Positions 56,542 to 64,000 of a stretch of DNA of 64,000 nucleotides are shown here, piece by piece (the stretch's first letter is position 1; every line of letters begins with the position of its first letter). The stretch is from Toxonevra muliebris. Lineage: Eukaryota; Arthropoda; Insecta; Diptera; Pallopteridae. Made by a program: the position numbers and the translations under genes. Below the pieces are notes generated by a model. The model made no database searches, had not been told where the DNA came from, and saw only the letters and a list, made by a program, of their open reading frames with translations. The stretch lies in NCBI GenBank assembly GCA_963691655.1, contig OY829326.1:81089235-81153234 (forward strand). The letters are read 5' to 3'.

Positions 56542-59469
56542 TCGAACTAATCGGGTGTCAGGTAAACGTAGTAAATGAGAGCAAAAGTGTTCAATAGTTT
56601 GTTGTAAACTTATCAGACTGTTACAATGTTTAAATAATTTCTGATTCATAGATAACATGGGACTTTAAATTTTTAAACTTTTTTACTGTGATTTTAAATT
56701 TTTGTTGAACTGCTCGTTATTGTTTCTTCTTATGACTCAGAATTTTAGAGTGTTGCCTTCAGACAAACAACGAAGAAATTATCATTTTATCTACTAAAAT
56801 TTGAATTTTATAATCAGTAAGATGTAACAATAACAGTAGTAATAGTGATACCCTAAATAACAGTTATATGTAAAATAACAATGTGCTAAATAATAGCCCA
56901 TCACTAATCTGCCATGAGATTATTCCTAATCTACATGGATTTAGAAATGTGTAAATACTTAGATACATATGAGATGCTGGAATAGAGGTTTATGTTGTAC
57001 AGTGTTTTGCTACTACAGCTGCTGCCGTTTCTGTTGCTGTTTGTTGTGTTGTGCTGCCAATTTAAGTTGCGGCCTCAGTTTTTCATATTTTTAGTTTCAG
57101 TTACGTACAAAACTTGGAATCGCACGGTTCGCAAAAGTGGCAGCAACAGTAGCAACAAATAAATAAAAATAAATCACTGGCAAAAGGCAAAAATTTCTGT
57201 ATTGAAAACTGAATTTTTTGTTTGAAGTGATGGTGAATTTTGAATGGTGCAGCATTAACGAAACAAACGTGAAAATAAATAGACGTAGATTTTTCATTTC
57301 TGTTGCTTTTCAAATTTAGCGGCAATAATTTTATTATTATTATTATTAGTAATTGTTGTTGTTGCTATATAAAGAGAGTACCGTGAGAGACATACAAGTA
57401 CATTGAGAGAGTGATAGAGAGAAATGTCAACATTGTGAAATCTTGTTGTTGTCGTTATTGTTTTGCAATGAAGAAAGTTGTTTGCAATTGACCAAATAAA
57501 AAACAAAAACAAAAAGCGCGTTTATTCTTCAACAGAGTGAACTGCACAGCAGAAGTGCTAGAAAAAGAAGAAGAGCAAGAGTAAATTTACAAGACATTAT
57601 AACGTAACGTAAAGTAAATCAACGTAACTCTTCGACACATACAGAGGTTTACTCTCAAACCGGAAATTCTAGATCGTTAGTTTTTGTTGTTTTAGTTATT
57701 GTTATGGTCGCACATTTGAAATAATTATTACTTACTATTAAAACCAAAAGTAAAACTTTTATTGCACATTTTCATTACAAGAAAATATAAAATTGAAATC
57801 ACAAAAAAAAAAAAAAAAATAATAAAAACTAAATCTAAATTAAACTAATATAAAAAAATATTTTGAATTATTTTTTTGTAACTGTTTCATCAAAACAGAA
57901 AATATTCGCATCTTTTATATACACTGTGAGTGTATAATTTATTTTGGTTGATTTTAAAAATTTATTTTTAAAAATATCACAAGCGGGAAAAATTTAAAAG
58001 ATTCCAGCAGTGCGTCGATACAACAACAACAAAATATACAACTGTCTGAACAATTTTTTGTTGGGGTGAGTTGAAAATTTTTCGTTTCTTTTCAAATTTT
58101 GGTTTTTAATATGCTTCTATTTTTGTGTGTGTGTTTCATAAAAAAACAAAAAGAAACCAAAAGAACAAAAAAAAAAAAAACAAAAAAATTAAATTGAAAA
58201 AACTTCGAAACAGCACAAAAATATTCCTTTGTATTTGTGATATATGATTTTGCGAAATTTTGTAATTTATTTTTAACGATTTCATTTTTGAAACCGTGGA
58301 GAACTTTTGAATTTTTTTTGGTGGTGTGGAATTATTTGCGGCATCTGACGTATAATTTTTTATGATTTTATAAAATTCATACCAAATTGTGCTTTTTATT
58401 CAGAAATTATATGATATTTTCAGTTTAATGTGTGCAATTTAATTTTTTTTTTTAATTATTTACGTTGTTCTCTCTTTGTAGAACAGCCTCTACATATGTA
58501 CAATTATTCCAAAATTAGAACATTTTATATGCTCGTCAAAAGAAATTTCTAATTTATAATAACAAAAAGAAATTAAATTCAAAATATGTTCTTTCCATAT
58601 AAATAATAATTTTTATACTCGTAAATACAATGAAATTCATGAAAATTAAATAATTTTATATGATACACACTTAGCATTTCTGCGGGTTGTATGTAGATAA
58701 AATACATCGGTTGTCTTAGTGAAATAAGGTTTTGAAAAATTTCAATAAAATATCATTAAGTTTTAACAAAATATGAGGACAACTGCGCATATTTTGAAGG
58801 TCAGTGAGACCATTGTGATTTTAATGACTTCCCAAATAGTGTTGAATTATAGGGTGAGAGAGGAATTTGTTCTAATCGGTAATAGACCAGCTTCTTCCCA
58901 CATGAGCCAATAAAATAATCAAATATCGGAAAAGTTATGTGGTTGTAGTTGCGTTAATATTACTGTAGTAGAGAAGTCATAGTGGAATGTTGCATATCCT
59001 ACACCATTAGTGGTTGCTACCTTCCTGACTAATATTCCATTCATTATGAAAGTTGTTCCTCAATAAAAAAAAAAACTTTTTGAAGGAATGAAAAATCAAA
59101 AATCGAATTCAATCTCTGGATCTGCTTGTACTTTACGATGCATTTTCGAATTTACTTATTTGATAACGGTGAAAGGGTTGGAGTTCTTATGGAAGTAATA
59201 GATAGATAGATAGACCTTTTAGATGGAAAATCTCTTCTAAGCATTGAAGTAAGAATATCCATATTGAATAAAGGTTGTCTTCTTAAGGCCTTCAAATCAA
59301 AATTTTTGTTGCAACTACTGAATTTACAAGGATTTACAATTGATGGCGTAACTTCTGACAATACTGTAATTACTTTCATGTTTTAGCTACTCATATAGTT
59401 TTTGTTTTAATTATGTACAAATTTGTTTTGATTATGTATAACCTTTTTGCGTTACAAACTTGTCAGCAT
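56542..59469. other. Noncoding, low-complexity leader-like region
   Basis: 57000-58200 has GCTGCTGCC, TTGTTGTTG and CAACAACAAC runs and long A-tracts. It might hold a noncoding exon; no protein-coding evidence. Confidence 0.35.
57366..57400 (+). promoter_or_regulatory. Possible core promoter (TATATAAAG)
   Basis: CTATATAAAGAGAG at 57365 lies upstream of CAA/TTG-rich leader-like sequence, and a GTGAGT donor-like site occurs at 58065. This is compatible with a noncoding first exon, but no coding exon was found downstream in the window. Confidence 0.15.
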
Positions 59470-60315
59470 AAACAATAAATAAAATAAAGAAATAAACAGC
59501 ATTTGCGGGAAGTTTTGCTTTTCTTCTTTAATTCGAAAAAAGTGCTGCTGAAAGTCATTGATCGCTGTCTTAAGTTTACGGTGAATATCCTTTACTCCAT
59601 CAATTAAAACATGTGAATTCTGTTTTTGATGCTTTGAAAGTGGAGATTTTGACATGGAAGACAAGGAACGCCCTGGCCAAGTGAAAAAGTTCAAAGATGA
59701 ACTTGCAATAACATTGGGAGCTACTCAAGCATCAATTTCTAAAAGCTTGAAATCATTGGGGTTCATTCAAATGGAAGGAAACGGGGTGTCATACGCCTTA
59801 AAGCCGAGAAACGTCGAATGGCGATTTTAAATGTTTGAGGTGCTTCAAATCATTACTGGCGACAAAAAATGGATTCATTACGACAACCCGAAGAGCAAGA
59901 AGTCGTATGTGAAGCCCGGCCAGCCAGAAACATCAACGTTGAAGCAGAATATTCATGGCGCCAAGGTATTTGGTGGGATCCGAAGAGTGACATCTATTAC
60001 GAACTGTTAAAACCTGGTGAAACTATTACGGGAGAACTGTATCGTAAACAATTGATTCGTTTGAAGAGAAGAGTGGCCGAAAAACAACCAGAATATGCCA
60101 TCAAGCACAAGATTGCAATTTTCCAACATGACAACGCTCGACCTCATGTTGCTAGACCGGTTAAAAACTATTTGGAAAATAGAGGATGGGAAATTTCGTC
60201 TCGCGTGCTGTATTCACCAGACCTTGCCCCGTCTGACTATCTCGTATTTCGATCGATGCAGAATGCCCTTCAGATGGAGTCCCTTGACTGCTTAAAAGGT
60301 GCCAAAATATCATAG
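59470..60315 (+). pseudogene. Second, decayed mariner transposase
   Basis: Collinear pieces of a mariner transposase of the same broad group: SAAESH-like start (59540), FESGDFDMEDKERPGQVKKF (about 59640-59690), ATQASISKSLKSLGFIQ, TGDKKWIHYDNPKSKKS, YYELLKPGETITGE, FQHDNARPHVARPVK and SPDLAPSDYLVFRSM. Thus the D, D and D residues remain. Several frameshifts and stops, a deletion around the WWD segment, and a truncated C-terminus. No terminal repeats recognised. Compared with the 43.9 kb copy it is older and of another lineage. Confidence 0.85.
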
Positions 60316-60398
60316 CTTCCGATGCACACTACATAGAATAATTTGTCACTGAAATAAAGCTATATTTTTGTACAAAAAATTACTCATTTTTAAGTTAA

Positions 60399-60610
60399 AG
60401 AGGTGTCCTGAATTGGAAGGTCAAAAAAATTCGTTTTTTTATTGCCTAAATCGATAAATATACTATTCAAGAATATTTGCAAAGTTACAGAGGGTAATTC
60501 TAAATATTACAAAATATATCTTGTAGTTCAATGGGTTCTTTTCTTTTTTTCCTTTCTAAAAAAATCACGAAGAAACTTCTCTTTTTAACCTTCTAATTCA
60601 GGATACCCTC
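60399..60610. mobile_element. TTAA-flanked TIR element, internally deleted copy
   Basis: 212 bp between TTAA sites (60395-60398 and 60611-60614). The ends AGAGGTGTCCTGAATTGGAA and, inverted, GAGGGTATCCTGAATTAGAA match the 55.9 kb element. The subterminal parts also match (TTTATTGCCTAAATCG, AAAGTTACA and CGTGATTTTTTTAGAA), so it is a shorter derivative of the same family. It sits about 85 bp after the mariner relic. Confidence 0.78.
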
Positions 60611-60616
60611 TTAAAT

Positions 60617-61035
60617 TACACAAAGCAACAAATTTTCAACTTTTGTCTTATGCGTGTAATTTTCCAACGGTTTTGGTAATTTAGAGTCGCTGATCATATC
60701 TGCGCACTCAGTTTTTCTCCATCATATCAAGCTCTCCTACAATATGAACCTGAAGTCGGAAAAATTGAGTATTCAGGGGCTATGAAGAATTTTTTATTTC
60801 AACAGATACGAATTTGATTACTGAAGCAAAGTTGTTAACTATAAAGAGATAAATAATTTCCATCTCCTAACCTCCCTCTTGAAAAAGGGGGCTTAAACCC
60901 CCTTTTTCTATAAATAGCCAATAAAACAAAAACCGTTGAGAAAACTATTAAATAATCTTTGAAGAAAATATTCCCCGTTAAAAATTATGAGGGGTCCTAG
61001 AACATTGAAATGACCTACGAGGTACATATTTCCCA
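60617..61035 (+). repeat. Dispersed repeat, copy of 40150-40560
   Basis: Shared blocks in inverse orientation relative to 40 kb: TTTTTCTCCATCA, ATATGAACCTGAA, TTTCAACAGATAC, GAAGCAAAGTTGTTAA, AAAAGGGGGCTTAAACCCC, AAAACTATTA, and TTAAAAATTATGAGGGGTCC. It begins with CACAAAGCAACAAATTT, resembling the element end at 40560. Confidence 0.7.
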
Positions 61036-64000
61036 GAATAATGCAAAAACCAAAGTTTTTGCATTAGAATCGAGCAACTCACACTACGTAAGTAAATAAT
61101 GGAATCGTTTGTTGTTGCAATTACATTAGGCTTTCATGTAAATCCAACAAAATTTAAAAAAAAAATTATTTAATAGATTATAAAAAAAAAAAAATTTGGC
61201 CCTTGGTTCAATACCATGTGGAACCAACAAAATTTTTTTTTTTTTAAATTAATTAGTGTGGCTCAGCGCTTTTCCTGCTAATTTTAGTGCTTTTTGAAAA
61301 TTAAAACGCGAAAAAAGTGTTTAGCGCTCAGTGCGTTTTTTCATTTTAAAATATCTTCGAAAAATCAAGAAATTTTCATTGACTAGAAGTATCAGATGTG
61401 TGCTTGTATTAGTAAAATAGTTTAAATGTATTGAGTTTTCTCGCACTTTTATAAGGAAAAAATTTTAGTTTAGTTTAGTTTTATTCCTCATTTTAGCGGA
61501 TTTTGAAAAACAAAAGTTGGCCACAGTGCTTTTAATAGACCTTTGAGAGCATACCAATACTACAACTTTGAAATTCAAAAACTGTTGAACATAAAGTATG
61601 AATTTGTTTTCTTCGACTGTAAATAATTTAATTAATGCACAAGTTTTTAAATATTTTCAATGCCAGTGGCCCGCCCTAGTGTATCAAAATGTATTCTGTT
61701 TATACTCCTTGCATATTATTATTGTTATTTTCATAGAAATAATTTCCTTATCATTTTTTCAAAAACAAACTACATACGTACATAGGTATTTTATTTATAT
61801 ACGTATGGCACATATTTATACGGTATTTTCGCATTTGTTTGAGATTTTCTGAATTATTTTATATTTTGGTGTAGATGAATTAAAAATTTTTCACACTTTC
61901 AAAAGTTTTTCTGTCTTTTATTTATAAAATACAACCAACTTTCATTAAATGGCACATAAATGCTAATTTTAAATATTATTATTTAAGTTTCCTATTGCGC
62001 TTATACTTTGTTGAAATATTACTTTGTAATCTGTATGTATCTACACTTTGTATGTTTGCATTATAGATAATTATGATTGTATGGGTATAACCATATTTTT
62101 CTGTATTTTCAAGACATGTATGTATATATAAATATTTTTTTTTTGTTTTGCATTAATCCATTAATCTTTTTCAAGAATTTCTTTGCATTTGACGTATACA
62201 TATGTATATTTAAAAATATTGACATATTTCTTCTGCTTCTCAGCTTGTTGGCGAATAATTTTCTTAAAATCCATATAATAAAAATTTCAAATAATTTTGA
62301 AATATATTATATAATTGTACTGAACAACAAAATTCAATTAAAAAATATTAGTTAGTTTTCTGGTATATTACATTAAGTGTTTTTGGGTTTATAAAATCCT
62401 TTCTGGATGCTAAATTCACTAGGTTAATTTGGGTTAAACAAGTTTATGAAGAGATACAGTCTCCGACAAAAAAAAAAAAAAACCATATCACTCCAGATTA
62501 TATCTCTCAGCAATTTTTTTTTCTTTGTTGATTTAAGCTAATTTTTCGAAGTACCTCTGAGAGGTGTGAAACGAATGAAATGAACTTTAAGCGCGGTTAT
62601 CTCAAAACCATGTTTTTCATAGTGATGCTAACATATCTCGGGCAATTTCTATCCGATTAATTAGAAAATTTAACTGCAGATTTTTGCGATCAATGAACAA
62701 TAGCAATTTTCACAAAACATTTAATATCAATTTTTTCATGAAAATTGTTCAAATGTATGCCAAAATTTGTAAAAAAAATAAGAAAAAATTATTTTCATTC
62801 TTTTAGATGTCCTCAGGACACAGCTACCGTGTACAACGTTTACCTTCTCGATAAAAAGACGTTCTCGGTTCTCCCACTACCACGACGCTATTTTGTATTG
62901 TAAATCAAAATAAAAAATATTTATAAGAGACTATTAAATCTGGACGTTAATTTTTCAAAGTCACGACTTTAGTTCATGTTGAATTCTTTATTTGAAGTAA
63001 TATATAAAAGGCTTAATAACCCAGAATTACAAGGTTTTGCTTTCAAATATCTTCACTAAATAGAGATATTGAAAGAAACTATCACTACCGTTCTATATAC
63101 TTATTTGTTGTTGTGTTTTCTTATTATAACTAGTCTGCAGTTCGTTTTTTGAAAATCTAGTACATTAGAGAGTGTGTGTGTTTGTGAGAAATGATTCTAG
63201 GTGTAATTTTTCTGAACCGGCCCATACTGATCTACAGTTTTTTTCGGAGGCTAGCAAAAGTAGAAAAACAAAACTGGTTGTAACTGAAACCTACAAATGG
63301 GCACCACTCGATATGGAAATTGCTGCCTTTACAAACGAGTCAAAATTTAAATAGCTTGGAACTGACTTTTGGGGGGAGGGCGGTATTCAAATGAATGGGT
63401 TTGAAGTTGGAGAGATTTTATTACCAGAGGGAACAATAAGTGCAGAAAAATAGGAATATTTTACTTATAAAGACGTGGGACTGGCTTTGCAATGACTCTA
63501 TGAACACAAAATTAATTTAGTGTTTCTTGGCGATATTGTACCCTGCCGTAAGGCAAGTCAGTCACTATCTATAGTAAGACAGCCTAACCTTCTTCTTAAG
63601 GTAAAATAAATTTAAGTATACATGTGGAATAGTATTGCTTTCACGGCCGAGATGAATGAACATTAATCTAATATTATTTTCCACGATAAATGTGATGTGT
63701 TGTCCCTAAGATCAAAAAATAAAAAATGCCAAAAAATAGTTTTTGTGTCTCACATTCACCCAATCGGGATCTACGAAGAATTTTCCATCAAACTTATGAT
63801 TTAAAATTTAATTTTTTATATTAGTATTTAATTTCAAAAACCCTTATACAACGTTAAATAAAATAGGAATTCAGTGGTAAATATTTAAAATATCAAATTA
63901 TTTCTCAGTTACACTTAGTACCTACATAATTTGACGCAGATTTTGGTAAATCCGAGTCATGGAAAAAGCTCTGTTGACGCAATTGGAGGGACCGTAAAAG
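61036..64000. other. AT-rich sequence with one candidate exon
   Basis: Only the possible exon at 62807-62903 stands out. Frames at 61598-61852 and 62077-62355 are AT-driven. The frame at 63172-63354 is unassigned. Confidence 0.4.
62807..62903 (+). CDS. Possible terminal exon of an unrecognised gene
   Basis: A polypyrimidine stretch and TTTTAG acceptor (ending 62806) precede an open segment. Read from TGT at 62808 it gives 31 residues starting CPQDTATVYNVYLL and ending RRYFVL before TAA at 62901. An AATAAA signal follows within 10 bp. The segment is richer in G/C than its AT-rich flanks, as exons here tend to be. I do not recognise the peptide and no upstream exon was found in the window. It could be a transposon relic or chance. 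Strand and frame are inferred from the acceptor, the frame and the poly(A) signal together. Confidence 0.27.

Noticed and set aside
63172..63354. 60-codon frame with balanced composition
   Set aside because: Contains readable text (ETYKWAPLDMEIAAF) but no recognised family, no start context and no neighbouring exon; possibly repeat-derived.
1..64000. CRISPR arrays, operons, bacterial defence systems
   Set aside because: No regularly spaced repeats, no ribosome-binding-site organisation and no bacterial gene families; the DNA is eukaryotic.

Overview
The window is AT-rich, gene-poor insect DNA, most likely from a brachyceran fly. The evidence is the set of repeat families: mauritiana-type mariner, Tc1-like, hAT-like and piggyBac-like elements, jockey, RTE and LOA/R1/I-type LINEs, and tRNA-headed SINEs. 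Short GT-AG introns and many ACATACATA-type microsatellites fit as well. A tephritid or related fly is my impression and is not proven by anything here. No bacterial, CRISPR, rRNA or functional tRNA features were seen.

Two host genes are well supported. A secreted glycine-rich protein gene lies at 31354-31974 (+, two exons, with TATA box and poly(A) signal). A secreted phospholipase A2 gene of the group XII type lies at 37118-38372 (-, two exons, intact His-Asp active site). A possible last exon of an unrecognised gene lies at 62807-62903 (+). I could assign no other host coding sequence. Most long open frames are fragments of transposons, frames opposite to them, or low-complexity sequence.

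The rest is layered mobile-element debris. 0-13 kb: hairpin elements at 1.0 and 2.7 kb, a SINE at 1.8 kb, a LINE 3' fragment at 5.15 kb, a Tc1-like element (5496-7792) carrying a nested hAT-like element (5958-6836), and a LINE fragment at 10.2-11.9 kb broken by insertions. 13-28 kb: a SINE at 17.86 kb, a 665-bp near-perfect hairpin (18446-19110), two copies of a second SINE (20.15 and 25.65 kb), TTAA-flanked MITEs, and a jockey-like 3' end (26.55 kb). 28-36 kb: an RTE-like LINE (-), a SINE, the glycine-rich gene and a LOA/R1/I-type LINE (+). 36-47 kb: the phospholipase gene, several foldback elements, and a mariner nested in one and possibly two further terminal-inverted-repeat elements. 49-53 kb: a long 5'-truncated LINE (-) with endonuclease, reverse transcriptase and RNase H. 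55-61 kb: a pair of related TTAA-flanked elements, a second mariner relic and dispersed repeats.

The most informative pattern concerns the SINEs. Two families with different tRNA-like heads share an interrupted central block of about 80-90 bp. The 3' tail of the first family resembles the 3' tail of the LINE at 32.9-36.06 kb, which suggests a SINE-LINE partnership. I found no new defence, toxin or metabolic system. Coordinates of degenerate elements are approximate, read by eye without alignment software.
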